This document shows positions 32,821-44,929 of a stretch of 64,000 bases of DNA, one piece after another; position 1 is the stretch's first letter; every line of letters starts with the position of its first letter. This DNA is from Gracilaria gracilis (taxonomy: Eukaryota > Rhodophyta > Florideophyceae > Gracilariales > Gracilariaceae), in NCBI GenBank assembly GCA_030374805.1, contig JARGSG010000006.1, positions 930,001-994,000 of the forward strand, written 5' to 3'. The position numbers and the translations under genes were made by a program. The notes beneath the pieces are model-generated. The model ran no database searches. It had not been told where the DNA came from and saw only the letters and a program-made list of their open reading frames with translations.

Positions 32821-33514
32821 TTGACGCGCATTCCGCGCGTGCGCACATCATCCAGTTCCCGGGATCTATGGAGTTTGCGCGTGAGCACCTGCCCCGCAAC
32901 TTGCAATATGTCAGGCGGCTGTCCGACCCGTCCGGAGACGAACCGCTGTTCGGCCATAAAAAACTCTCGGTTCAGTCGCCTTGACGGATTGGCGCTCATA
33001 GATGCATCGCTGGGCACGATTGAGACGCGCGTGCTCGCGATGTACGACACGGTGATCGCGGCGTACATGCCACTGCCCGCGCAGCTGGTGGTGTCGTTGT
33101 GCGACAGAGAGGCTGATACGAGCCAGTTCGTGGGGGTGGCGGGTGCGGACTCGGTGGTGCCCCTTGCGCCGCAGGAGGGGTTGGTGCGGATGGCCACCGT
33201 GGCAGTGACACATAGCGGCAATAACACGGCGACGATGGCCATTTCGGCGTGCCCATGGTGGTGATGCCCATCGCGAGCGACCAGTCGGGCGTGGCGGCAC
33301 GCATGGTGGCGGGTGGGCTGGGGCAGCGCGTGTATGGGAGTGGGGTGAGCGTTGAGGGTTGGCGCGCGTGTGTGAGTTGAGGCAGGTGTTTGAGGATAAC
33401 TGGTATGGAGAAAAGTGTCGAAGTTTGCAACGGGAAATCAGCGAGGCGGGCGCCGTGCGGACGGTGGCTGACGTGATTGAGAGCGCGCTAGAAGATGTGA
33501 CGGCGCTGGCGTGA
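32821..33514 (+). pseudogene. UDP-glycosyltransferase (GT1) C-terminal domain
   Basis: Pieces in shifting frames line up with GT1 enzymes: MEFAREHLPRNLQYV, LIDASLGTIETRVLAMYD, AQLVVSLCD, then the donor-binding signature VVPLAPQEGLVRMATVAVTHSGNNTATMAI followed after a one-base shift by VPMVVMPIASDQSGVAARMV and GLGQRVYGSGVSV, and in a third frame RQVFEDNWYGEKCRSLQREI ending at TGA 33514. GT1 enzymes move sugar from UDP-sugar to small molecules. At least three frameshifts make it a pseudogene. The region is markedly GC-richer than its neighbours. Frames at 32334-32820 may be more of the N-terminus but are not recognisable. Minus-strand frames here are shadows. Confidence 0.7.
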
Positions 33515-33716
33515 ATGAATGTGGGTAAAAGTGCCGTGCGGCGTGAGAGGCTTTTTTGTGTTTGATACTGGGAGATGCGGGAAATTCGCATTCTTTGAAA
33601 TTCTAAATAAAAAACGGAAAGTTGAATGTCACATGTTTCTTGTAGCAGTTGCTGCAATACGCCACTGTAAGCGTTAGAAATTGTATATGTCAGTCTTGCA
33701 ACGTCAATATCTGTAC

Positions 33717-35731
33717 ACCCAGTGACTGCAAATACAGTGGGTGAATAAATAGTGTGGTACTGGATGTGATGTGGCCCACACTATTCATGGTGCAAGGACC
33801 AAAGCTTCGTGTTTTAATTAGTGTGGGTAACAGGATTATAGTTTGCGCGGGAAATCCATTTGGATTGCAAACAACTTGTTCCTACCCATTCCAGAGTCCA
33901 CCAGAAGATCCCCGACATCAACACAATGGTGGTTCCAACGTCAGCATCGCCGATTGTCGCTGCGTTTCAGCGCGCAGCGACTGCCCGCTTGTCGTCAATC
34001 CAATCCGCAGATCCACCACTGTCACAATCATTGCCAACAACTGATCCCAACGCGACTCAAACAACTCCACCCTCTCAACAAAAGAAGCGTAATCTGAATC
34101 AAGTGCTGCCTATTGCAGACCGCTCTAAAATTGCCGCATGGATGGTGAAGTACGATAATGCCCATGGTCCTAAACACATCAAATCAAAAGCAGTCTTGCA
34201 GTTTCCTTCCTTATTTCGAGGCAGCCACAAAGCAAATCTTATGAAGGCCAGTCGCATTTGGCGCGACAGATTCCAGTACGTAGACGAAACAGGTCTTTCT
34301 TAAATGAGAGGATCAACAACATCAATTACTCGAAGCACATATATTGGCCTCAAGCGTGTTAATTTAAAAGCACGCAGTGGGAGAGGGAGAAAGCCGAGAA
34401 AGTGGGTGAGTGACTTGCATGCAGATATGCTCTCAGAGTTTGACAGACTCCGTAAGCTTGGAGTGAAATTTAATTGGCGAACGTTGCAGACAATGGCAAT
34501 AGCTTTCATCGAGGAGTCCCAAAAGACTTCGTATCACAAATATGCAGTGGATCCTGGAAGTGAGAAGCTGATCTCAAGTTGCATAAGTAGGAGGTGGGTT
34601 CAAAGCTTTACTGATCGATACCGAATCTTCAGCCGAGCTCACACAGGAAAGCACCTATTATCTCCAGAAAAGAGAGATTTCGTTCACAAAGAAGTGACGT
34701 ATCATCTGGGACGTATTTCACGTGCATTCAAAGATGGTTCGTTGAATGAAAACGATGTGCAGACTGCTGATGAGACGCACTTCGTCATCAATATGGATAA
34801 CGGTAGGACTTTGGGCTTTTGTGGTGAAATGAAGGTTTAGTATTCTGATGTCGTAAGCGGTGGTGAGGGAATGACAATGGTTGTTCGGATTAGTGGGGGA
34901 GTTGAAGCGAAAATCCAACCTGCGCTGATGGTGTTCCAAAATCAGAAGCGGTCGTTTCCCATTAGGGGTGTCCCCGATGATGTTCCTGGCGTATCTTATA
35001 GGAGTGGGCCAAAAGGATGGATTGACAAATTCGTTATGAAGCAATGGTTTGAGGAGAAGAAGGTCATTGATAAACTTCCGAACGGACGAAAACGTGTTCT
35101 CTTTGTGGACAATTGCAGCGGACATAATATGACTCCAGAACTGAATGAAGCAGCATCCAAAATCAATACGGAGATTCGTTACTTTCCACCGAATGCAACA
35201 GATTTAATTCAACCAGCTGATTCATTCATCATACAAAAAATAAAGTCGGCTTGGAACGCAAGGTGGGAGAAGTACAAAATGGAGATGATCAAGAAAGGTT
35301 CCTGGTCATCGTCGGGGAAAGTTTTGAACCCCGGTAAGAGCTACTTTCTGCGCCTCGCTGCACTGGCAGTTGCGGATGTCAATCGCCAGAGAGACGTCGA
35401 TGGCTTAACTTACGCTCGCAAAGCGATGATAAGAACTGGTTTATCACTTAACGTGAACGGATTGTGGGAAGAGCGTCAGCTCTTTCCCGAGCTGCAGGAG
35501 ATTTTTCGTAAGCACCGTGCGCACTTCGATGATGCACCTGTAGAAGTATGAACTGATGATGACGCCCACACTATTTACTGCAAGTTAAAATAGTGTGGCC
35601 CATGTTAATTGCGTTGGAACCACAAATAAAGTGGTACCTTTGATTATGTGGCCCACCTTATTTTGTTTTTCCTTCGCTCTAAAGGAGCTTCATCAAATAG
35701 TGTGGCCCACAGTATTTGCAGTTACTGGGTG
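33717..35731 (+). mobile_element. Pogo/Tc1-mariner-like DNA transposon
   Basis: The ends CACCCAGTGACTGCAAATAC (33717 on) and the reverse complement of 35712-35731 match at nearly all positions and are flanked by TA (33715-33716, 35732-35733), the Tc1/mariner target duplication. Repeats of AGTGTGGCCCA(C) occur in both subterminal regions (near 33749, 33772, 35566, 35589, 35648, 35697). A broken transposase fills the middle. Confidence 0.88.
33860..35551 (+). pseudogene. Pogo-like DDE transposase, two in-frame stops
   Basis: One frame of 564 codons broken by TAA 34301-34303 and TAG 34838-34840. The N-terminal half has a helix-turn-helix-like region (RKPRKWVSDLHADML). The catalytic domain has TADETHFVINMD, LFVDNCSGHN and NATDLIQPAD, the three acidic positions of pogo/Tigger DDE/D enzymes. 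Both stops are single, so the copy was lost recently compared with others here. Confidence 0.85.
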
Positions 35732-35733
35732 TA

Positions 35734-36440
35734 GTGCATGCAGAATGCACTTCTTCAAAAGACTTTCAAACAGTGCAACATGTTCCTTTTCCCGGTACAC
35801 TAAAAATTGGAACGCCTCTAACTTTGTCGAATCTTCCCAAGTTTAATATTACCTTGCATACTTTAGTACCAATAAGAATTTAATACTGGAGTATCCTGTT
35901 TTCCCATGAATTGAAAGCAATGAATCAAAGAATTGCGACGCATACATACGCAAAACAAGTAGCAAAAACCGCCTTTTTACGCCTTTTTTAGTGCTTATTT
36001 CTGGAATTGAGAACATTTTGAAGCTAAAACTATTACGTACTCCAGTTGTATCACTACTTATCTTACAAAGTATGCAAAAGTATCAAACATTTAGGGAAAT
36101 CTGGAGGAGAAAAAGGAGTTCTGTTTTGCGAGTAGCTCAGAAGAACGTCCTTTTCCCGTGCGAAGATGTTGAAAGTGTGCGTAGAAGTGTGCAACTCTTG
36201 ACACGAAAGGAGCACGGTATGCCACACGTGCTGACAATAATAATTTGAAAATATTTACACCGCAGGATCAAAGCATGCACGAAACTCATGACAATCACTC
36301 TATCAATAACAATCTAAAATTGGCGAATTTCCCGCAATTCCCTGTACGTTTTACGACAATTGGTGCAATACAGTACTTGAAACTTAATAATGTCCTCTTT
36401 CGTCCTACACCTTTGAGGTCAAGGTCGTGAACGATCTGCG
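35734..36440. other. AT-rich intergenic region
   Basis: No gene seen. It may include the promoter of the 36441 frame. Confidence 0.5.
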
Positions 36441-37063
36441 ATGGAGCTTCCATCGAAGAAGCACAAGACAAATAATGCTTCATACCGTCATTTGTTTACC
36501 TTTGAAGATGAGGCCCACACCTCGCCTTTTCCAACTCGTAGAAAGGGACATCCTTCTTCACAACAGTTCTCTTTCCTCGGAAGTTCTGTTGACTTCTTTC
36601 GAGATTCAAAGCAAAAAAGTGAGAGAGAAGTAAAACATCTGCGTCATTTTGACGGGATCACCAAGTGCCTCAAGTTGCACCACAAGTAGCACAACTTACA
36701 ATAGAAAAGGATTCTGCTGAACATGAAGAAAAGAGCCGGGATGCAGTTGAAACGTTAAACGACCTTGGTTACCCGACGAATATAGAAGGAAGCCCAAGTG
36801 AACAACATGAACATAAAAGATATAAACCCGAAAGTGAGCAACAATCCTACGAAGAAGAAGAACCGGCGTTTCAGCTTCCAGACAATATCTTTTCTCGCCC
36901 GCAAGCTCTAAACGAGATTGCCACGCAGCTTGTGAGAAGCACGGCAGTTGAAAATCTGGAAGAAGAATGGGATCGCGTAGATGGCGTCCGCGATCAAATG
37001 CGCCGAGACTTCAAGATCCGTCGTCAGAAAGCCGTCTCGTTGTATTACTCATTTTTGTGCTGA
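36441..37063 (+). CDS. Hypothetical charged protein, possible frameshift
   Basis: ATG 36441 opens a frame to TAG 36687-36689 (basic start MELPSKKHKTNN, then RHLFTFEDEA). A second, overlapping frame from about 36665 to 37063 is rich in Glu/Gln (EEKSRDAVETLNDLGYP, ESEQQSYEEEEPAFQLPD) and ends with a helical stretch (DQMRRDFKIRRQKAV). The two together could be one protein of about 200 residues joined by a one-base indel or a short intron. No family recognised. Composition looks coding in both. Confidence 0.45.
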
Positions 37064-37262
37064 TACTGAGGTGTTGCCACGACATATGCTTTAAGAATGC
37101 ATTTGATTAGCCTTACAAATTCTTCAGCTTTCTTCATTACCCTAACCCTTTTACTTTTCTTTTCAAGTCCGACTTGAGAATGTGGTATAGGGTCAAGCTT
37201 GCCGTGCTGCGCAGTCGCATTTAATCTACGAAGATACTCTTGTCCAAACTTCCAGCCAATCG

Positions 37263-38691
37263 ATGGACCCCATCAATTCCGGTTCGAAAGCAGGTTATTG
37301 GAGCCAGGATCTATTAAAACGGGTGGTAGAACAGATTTACACTGCCATTATTCCAGAACAAGCAGCTCGATGCTGTGATGAGCTTCGGGTTTTGGCCTGC
37401 GACTTTGAAGGCGACCCTCTCAAACTAGAGCCCAGTGTAGATCATTGTATAAAACTGATACACTCCCATGCTTCTGAGGTCAAGGTACAGAGGTCTGCAA
37501 CTTTAGCACTCATAGTGCTTTTTGAGAGACACAAGATGGCAGAATTCATTTGCAGGAAAGGGCTTTTCCCAGTAGTGATCAGGACACTAAATGGATTTTC
37601 CATGGATGAAGCCCTTGTCAAAAATGTCGTGCTTCTAGTCAGATCGCTATTACTTGTGGAATCGAATAAAAGCATGTTCTGTGAACACAAAGGATTCACC
37701 GCTCTATTTTCGGTCATGGTTTCGTTTCCTGATAGAGTCGATTCAATGCTCTGCCTGTGCACTGATTGAAACCATATTTTATGCAAGTGAAAGTCGAAGG
37801 CTTTTGGCATTCGCTAATGGGGCTCTGCCTTTGTTGATGGATGTACTTTGTCGATATCAAGGTCATAAACACTACAAGGTTCAGTCCAACGCGTGCATGG
37901 CCCTGCGCGATCTATCCTTGGACCCCGTGGTTTGCAAAGAAATCCTGTCTCAGAGTGGCTTTTTGCAATGCATAGGGAACGTAGTGAAACCTTATTTCAA
38001 CGCGCATGCTGTCGAGGAGGCACTTGGAGTTTGTCTGAATATATTCGCAGCTCCAGCTCTACAGAGCTCGGTGGTTTTGGAAAACTCCTCCCATTATATG
38101 GTTTGTTGTGTGATGGAGTTTCTTGGTTCAACGGTGAGAAGCTTCCGACGCAAAGGCAAATGTCATGAAATGGGATTTGCACTTTTGCGGGCATGTGAGC
38201 TTCTGGAAAAGGACCGGGCAGACGAGAAAGGAGGAACAGAAAAACTACGGATAGCTGTTATATATGCTGCGGCGTACGTATCAAATCGGTCGCCCAGCTC
38301 TGTGAATGTTGTTTCAAGTGCATGTCTACTCATTCGCACTATGGTCATCGACTCTACCAACAGGGAGTTGTTTGGAGAACTAGATCGAGGTGTCTCAACT
38401 CTAGTGAAATCCATTGCATTTCTCAGTCACAGTCCAGTTCATCTCGAACATGCATTGCTTGCCTTGGGAAATGCGGTTTTCGATTCTCCTGTTGGTAAGC
38501 TGAAAGCATGTGAAGCCGGTGCGTTGCGATTCATTTCAAATGCCATGAAGATAAACAACACAAATGCCGCTGTGGCAGAAGCAGGTCTCATGGCTATCTA
38601 CGGTTTGTGTATCGAAAGCGAGAAAGTGGGGAATTTGGCATCCTCTCTGAAGTTTCATGATTTGTGCACTGAAACAATGAGTGCTTATTGA
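37263..38691 (+). pseudogene. Armadillo-repeat protein, one frameshift
   Basis: ATG 37263 starts a frame of helical ~42-residue repeats (VQRSATLALIVLFERHKMAEFI; VKNVVLLVRSLLLVESNKSMF). It hits a stop at 37767-37769, but from about 37730 the next frame carries on (QCSACALIETIFYASESRRLL; KVQSNACMALRDLSLDP) to TGA 38689-38691. The total is about 476 codons with one extra base (or two lost) near 37730. ARM repeats build a superhelix for protein binding; no specific partner is indicated. The stop codon TGA is the first base triplet of the repeat unit that starts at 38689, so the natural C-terminus may be missing. Confidence 0.7.
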
Positions 38692-39134
38692 CTTCTTGCG
38701 CAGAGCTTTGTAGAACGATCTTTACGATCTTTATTTTTGGGAAGTGTAGGAGACACAGAGTGGCAAAAGCCATGTGCTCTGCTACGCCGTAAGGTAAACA
38801 CCTTACGCGTTCAGAGTGTCCCAGAAGGACATCTCTGCTGCTAAAAGGGAGGGCGGGTAGGGTGAAAAGAAAACCTGAGAGAACAAAAGTAGGAGAACCT
38901 GAGACGACAGTAATTAGAAAACGCGACGAAGACCACTAGATCGAACGTAGTGCGTTTTTCTGCCGTCGCCGACGGAGAGGCTTTCGAGTACAAGTACTCA
39001 AAGGCGGTGAAGCTGCCACATCATCGGGCTCAAATCGACAGTGCAGACTTTGTTCCACATCACCAAGATCAGATCGATTTACCCGCCCGCTTCAGATCAT
39101 CAATAAATCTACTTCTGCGTTCCTTGAAAAGCCA
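38689..39134. repeat. TG...CA repeat unit, short copy (446 bp)
   Basis: Starts TGACTTCTTG, ends GAAAAGCCA, flanked on both sides by TTAT (38685-38688, 39135-39138). Its first ~150 bp and last ~267 bp match the long copy at 39139; the middle is replaced by about 28 bp. A hairpin (CGTAAGGT/ACCTTACG, 38788-38807) is conserved. The TG...CA ends and flanking repeat suggest an LTR-like or small non-autonomous element. Confidence 0.75.
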
Positions 39135-39138
39135 TTAT

Positions 39139-39973
39139 TGACTTCTTGCGCAGAGCTTTGTAGAACGATCTTTACGATCTTTATTTTTGGGAAGTGTAGG
39201 AGACACAGAGTGGCAAAAGCCATGTGCTCTGCTACGCCGTAAGGTAAACACCTTACGCGTTCAGAGTGTCCCAGAAGGACATCTCTGCTCCCACCCCAGA
39301 TGGCCGTGTTGCCTTAACGCGGTCTGCTCTGATGTGCGTATCTTGTCCAAAGTAAGAACAGCGAAAAGAAGGATATTGTAGATGCAGGATCCACCATTAA
39401 AAACCTCCATATATCGCAATCAAAACCCCTTGGGAAAAAGATTGTGATAAGAGGAAAGGGTTAGACATCCTTGTCCACGGTTGAGTAGGAGCAGTGCGCA
39501 GGCCCAAATAGTTGATCTCCTGTTACCAAACGCGGCAGAGAGCCGAACATGTGCGGCAGTGAGGCCGTTTAGGCGCGACAGAAAGGCCAAGAAAGCGAAG
39601 AACCTGGCGACCCAGCACTCAATGCGCGTCTACCCAGCAGTGGGACAGTAAATGACGGCGGCGGTAGACGAGAAGAAGTCGTCGACGGCGGCGCTTTGGG
39701 ATGAAAAAAAAACCTGAGAGAACAAAAGTAGGAGAACCTGAGACGACAGTAGTTAGAAAACGCGACGAAGACCACTAGATCGAACGTAGTGCGTTTTTCT
39801 GCCGTCGCCGACGGAGAGGCTTTTGAGTACAAGTACTCAAAGGCGGTGAAGCTGCCACATCATCGGGCTCAGATCGACAGTGCAGACTTTGTTCCACATC
39901 ACCAAGATCAGATCGACCTACCCGCCCGCTTCAGATCATCAATAAATCCACTTCTGCGTTCCTTGAAAAGCCA
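39139..39973. repeat. TG...CA repeat unit, long copy (835 bp)
   Basis: Same ends as 38689-39134, with about 417 bp of extra middle sequence. It ends exactly where the truncated element D starts. Confidence 0.75.
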
Positions 39974-40398
39974 TTTTTCAACAGTCTACCGAACAAGTAC
40001 AAAGGAAATTTTACGGAGAAGTTCCCTACCTCGCACCCGGCTGATCGCACTGGAAAACCATCCATGCAACCAGCCTATGATTATGCCAGGACTCTTGAGT
40101 TGTCATTTAAACTCGCAGGCGAGTTGCAACACAAAAGTCAAAAGGATTTTCAGGTTTCCCGTAAGAACAGATACAAGTCTGGAAACAGCTCCAGAAATAG
40201 TCGGTCTTTTCAGGAAGACAAGAAAGTTTCCAAAAACGACACAACTGTATGTTGGGGACCGATGAAGCGAGGAGAAATTTCTTTGTACAGACGAAATGAT
40301 AGATGCTTCAAGTGCGGAAAGAAGGGATGGAGCGATCCGGGTCACTCATGCAAGCATGAGAAGACAGAGGAGAAAAGCTCCAACCACTCAAAAAACGA

Positions 40399-43300
40399 AT
40401 GATGCCGCACATCGGTGCGGCCAAGCAGGGCAGTCAACTGAACGGATTGCCTTACCTCTCTGCAATAAGTCTTGCGGAGGAAGACAACTGGATGTATGAC
40501 GGAACACTAGCAGGAAATCCAGTGAAAGCAGTTGTCGATTCGTATGCGTCCCACAATTTCATGTCTCACGAGAATGCAGTAAGACTGAATTTGGTGTTGG
40601 AAGAAGTCATTGGTATCGATGTTGAACTACGAGATTCATCGAAGACAAGAGTACTTGGTAAAACAGAGGTTTTACTAAATATCAACGGGTTCATAAGTCG
40701 AGAACACATACTAGTAATTAGTATGAAAAAGAACGTCGGAATTCCACATGTCATACTGGGAAGGCCATGGCTAAGAGAACATAACCCTGCTATAGATTGG
40801 AAAACCAATGTGCTCAGAATCAGACGTCAAAATGGTACTGTTGTGTCAATAACACCGAGAAACCAGGGAGCGCAAGTCTCGAAGGGTATTTGTTTCAAAC
40901 AAATATCATTGAAGAAGATGTGTAGAGAAGTCAAGAAGGGAGATTGCGAACTATTCGCAGTCAAAATATCCAAGGACGAGGACTCCGTGCTTTCCAAAGT
41001 AAAGTGCCCACCTGAATTTCGAGAATTGTTAACAGAGTTCGAGGACGTTTTCAAAGAGGAATTGCCGGATGAGCTACCTCCGCCACGCGGAATGGAATTT
41101 GAAATCAATCTCATACCCGCATCTAAACCTCCAGACCGTCCTGTTATCAGACTATCCCCTCGAGAGTTACAGGAATTGAAGCGCCAGATACACAAGTACT
41201 TGGAAAAGGGACTACTGAGACCATCTTCCTCACCATATGGGGCCCCTGTTTTCTTTATTAAGAAGAAAAATGGGGACCTACGAATGGTTTGTCACTACAG
41301 AGCATTGAACAAGATTACTGTTCCAGATGCAAGCCCCATTCCTTTGATCAACGAAACAATCGATCAGGTAGCAGGAGCCCAGATTTTCTCACAGATTGAT
41401 TTAATTTGGGGCTACCACCAGATGAGGCTTAAGGAAGAAGATTGTCACAAGACAGCTATTCGGACCAGATACGGATCATTCGAATGGAGAGTGCTGTGTT
41501 TTGGTTTATCAAACGCACCAGCAGCATTTTCTCGTCTATTGGCACATGTTCTTCGTGAGCTTCACGGAGAATGTATGGTTCTTTATTTAGATGATATTCT
41601 CATCTATAGCAAGAACAAAGAAGAACACAAGCGACATTTAAGAAAGCTTTTTCAGATCCTCCGGAGGCACAAGCTGTATGTGAGACCAAGTAAATGCAAT
41701 TTCGGAGCAACGGAGGTCGACTATCTGGTATTTAAGATAAATGCAGAAGGAGTGCAAACACAGCAAAGGCTTGTTGAAGCAGTAGAACAGTGGCCCACAC
41801 CATCATCGTTGAAGGATGTACAGAAGTTCATGGGTCTTGCGAATTTCTACCGACGGTTTATGAAAGGGTTTGCACGAATTGCAAGACCAATAACCGATTT
41901 GCTACGCACTAAGGTCTTTCAATGGAAGGACGAGCAAGAGTCTGCGTTTCAAGAATTGAAACAACGTCTGACATCTGCACCTGTGTTACGACATCCATCA
42001 TCAGATGAAGTGTTTGTTGTGACCACGGATGCCTCAAAGTATGCCGTAGGGGCTACTTTGGAGCAAAATGGACAACCTGTGTCATTTCTGTCTCATCGAC
42101 TGTCAGAGACAGAGACCAGATGGGACACCGGAGATCAAGAATTGTTGGCGATCATGATCGCGTTACGAGAATGGTCTGTGTATTTGAGATCGGCCATTCA
42201 TAATACGCACGGATCATGAGCCTATAAAGTATTTGCAAACCAAGGCAAAGCTTTCTGGAAGACAGATGAGATGGCTCGACGAATTGCAGTGCTACACATT
42301 TGAAGTGGAACACATCAAGGGCTCAAAGAATACAGCCGCTGACGCATTAAGCAGATTGTATGAAAGTCATCCAACGCTGAAGGCGTTACGACTTTACGGC
42401 GACGATCTGCGAGCAGCAATTCAGAAAGCGTATGAGAAGGATGTTTGGACTTCTAATATTCTATCAAGTCTTCGAGAAGGAAAGGATCCACCAAACAAAA
42501 AAAGGGCAATGTATATTTGTAACTACACATTCCGAGATGGATTGATATACTGGAAAGCCAGAGGCAGTTCATCCCGTGTAGTTGTCCCCAACGATGAAGC
42601 TATTAGAGATGCAGTTATAAGCGAGTTTCATTTATCCGGACATTTCGGCTGGGAAAAGACGTACTTGCTGTGTTCCAAACACTTCTATTGGAAGCCAATG
42701 TTCGCAGACATTCAAGACTACATTCGGCTTTGTGAAGAGTGTCAGCACAATAAGGAAGCCAAAACTCTGCCCAGTGGAAAGCTACAACCGCACGCAGTCC
42801 CCGAAGCGTGCTGGGATGTAGTTTCGATGGACTTCGTGTCAGAATTTCCTACGTCGGAAACAAGGAACGATTCCGTACTGGTGGTTGTAGAAAAACTTTC
42901 CAAAAGAGCACTCTTTATTCCCACGAAAAAGACTGTAACGTCCATGGAGGTCGTACAACTTCTATTTGACAACGTTTTTTCGAAACACGGAGTACCGAGG
43001 GCAATCATTTTGGATCGAGACAAGCTGTTTACTTCGCACTACTTCAAGGATATCACAAGGATGCTAAGTGTTGAGTTGATTATGGCAACAAAAGGCCATC
43101 CACAGACGGATGGACAGTCTGAGAATATGATAAGAACTCTATCGTCTATGATCAGAAGCACGGTGCAGAAGAATCCAAAGAATTGGGACTGCATGCTAAG
43201 CGAATTAGAGTATCATTACAATTCAGCGCCGAACAAGAGCACCGGCATTTCTCCGTTCGAGGTCGACATTGGGCGTGTGCCGGAATCAGAACTGAGTAGG

Positions 43301-43897
43301 AAGTTTTCGAGAAGAGAGAGTGTCTGTCCAGCGGCAGTACACTATTTGCAGAGACAAAAAGCGTTCAGTAGCGCGGCGAAGGACAATTTGGCCAACGCTA
43401 TTGCCAGACAAACGTTCTACGCAAACAAGAGACGAAAACATGAAGAATTTTTGGTGGGAGATCTAGTACTATTGAAGTCAGAGAAGACAAGTGCAGCTGA
43501 CAAGTCAGGACTTGCAAGAAAATGGCAGCCGAAGTTTTTGGGACCTTTTGCTGTGAAGCAAGTAATGGGACCTGTGACTTACAAGATTGAACTACCACCG
43601 GCAATGAAGAGAGCACACAATGTGTTTCATGTCTCTAGATTGAAGAAGTTCAATCGAAGAGAAGGTGACAAGGGTTCACTCTCAATTTTCATTGATGCAG
43701 AAGGCACAGTTGAACAAGAAGTAATTGAAATTCTTGATACACGCAGGCGAAATCGCAAAAGACAATATCTTGTTCTTTTCGAAGGAGATGCTAAAGAAGA
43801 AGCAATCTGGATGAACAAAGATGAGTTACCTCATTGTATCGAATTGATCAAGAAATTTGAAAACTCGATGCGGTCATCGAGGTCAAAGAGAAGGTGA
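40399..43897 (+). pseudogene. pol: Element D pol, frameshifted in RNase H
   Basis: Frame from ATG 40399 to 42219 (606 codons) has protease, RT and part of RNase H. A two-base deletion relative to C near 42187-42190 (TTGAGATCGG for TTGAAGAATCGG) shifts the frame; the rest of RNase H, integrase and chromodomain continue to 43897. Catalytic motifs on both sides of the break are otherwise intact. It is a dead copy through truncation plus this deletion. Confidence 0.92.
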
Positions 43898-43898
43898 G

Positions 43899-44108
43899 TG
43901 TAATAGAATTACTGATTGCACCCGCTGCACTTCGTATTCAAATATACGGTTGTCAACAGATGGTTTGAATCAAATTCAAACCCACTTAGTTGACAACGAT
44001 AGTAGTATATAAGTCGAACCATTAGCAAGTTCGACATTAGAAAGAGGAGCCAGCCTCTAAGACTCAAGTGTGTGAGTAAAGTGATATTGGTAAGAGCATT
44101 CTCTTACA
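43899..44108 (+). repeat. 3' LTR of element D
   Basis: 210 bp, TG...CA, with the nested dyad at 43949-43997 and TATA at 44006-44012. Confidence 0.95.
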
Positions 44109-44929
44109 CTCAACTCTTGAGTCTTTCTCACGCAGAATCCTCAGTAAAATTCCATCGCTACAAAACATGCGAAGCAAGACCGATTAGCGAACAGATGCAC
44201 AAGAGTTCTTTTTGGCAGGAATTCAGTTAACATCCTTATTGCTTCTGTGCGTTCTTACTGCAATGGTACTTGGTGAGACGTTGAGCTCATCCGTATCTGT
44301 ACCACATCTCTTGGCAATCAAAGAAGAGGATTAAGGCTGCTATTTGTCTTATCCTCATCGGGATTCCACAACCCTTTAGGTTGAGATTTTCGAATGGATA
44401 TTGCCTCCTGTGGCCCATCACTTACTGCCTCCCCTTCGTGAGCGAATAGTTTTAACTGTTGCTGATACTAATAAGAATTGGTCTTTCAACTGAAAGAATT
44501 CTTCTTGCAACAGAAGAGCTCTGCATTAAGTTGCAATTACGCTATGTGTTCAGAAAGAGAGGGAGAGGGGGACACAGAGAGAGGGACAGCGAGATCTACC
44601 ATCATCTTGTCGGAATATCGACCAGTGCCATCCCGTCCATCTCCAACAGAGGCCAAGAACTGATACCATCAAGTTCAATTCAGAGATATCTAACTTTCCT
44701 TGGTATTGCATCAAAAATCGAAAATGCCTTGAGTGATCATCTCAGAACTCTTCATAGCGGGTTCGCTTCGTTCCCACAGTCAAACGGCGATCACGCTCTC
44801 TCCTCCAAATCTTCCAGCCAACAATCTCGGAGTTTGAAAGATACAAGCCGACGTTGCATGTGTTTCGTACCTGTTACCTACAACCAAATAGTAAGAATTC
44901 CTGCCTGCCGTATAAGCGCATGAAACAAT
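44109..44929. other. No recognisable gene
   Basis: About 0.8 kb upstream of the Maf pseudogene. A 154-codon open stretch at 44459-44923 has no ATG at its start and no family resemblance; it is probably chance or 5' leader. Confidence 0.45.

Larger units (their letters stand above)
39974..44108 (+). mobile_element. Chromovirus-type element D, 5' truncated
   Basis: Same family as B and C. It begins inside the gag core (FNSLPNKYKG) at the edge of the repeat unit; the 5' LTR, primer site and first ~840 bp are missing. It keeps a 3' LTR. Pol shares substitutions not in B or C (for example IDWKTN, RRFMKGF, LLRTKVFQ), so it is a separate lineage. Confidence 0.92.

Noticed and set aside
32911-33657. 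248-codon minus-strand frame
   Set aside because: Shadow of the GC-rich UDP-glycosyltransferase remnant; the plus strand carries the family motifs.
44459-44923. 154-codon open frame before Maf
   Set aside because: No ATG start, no motif, composition not clearly coding.
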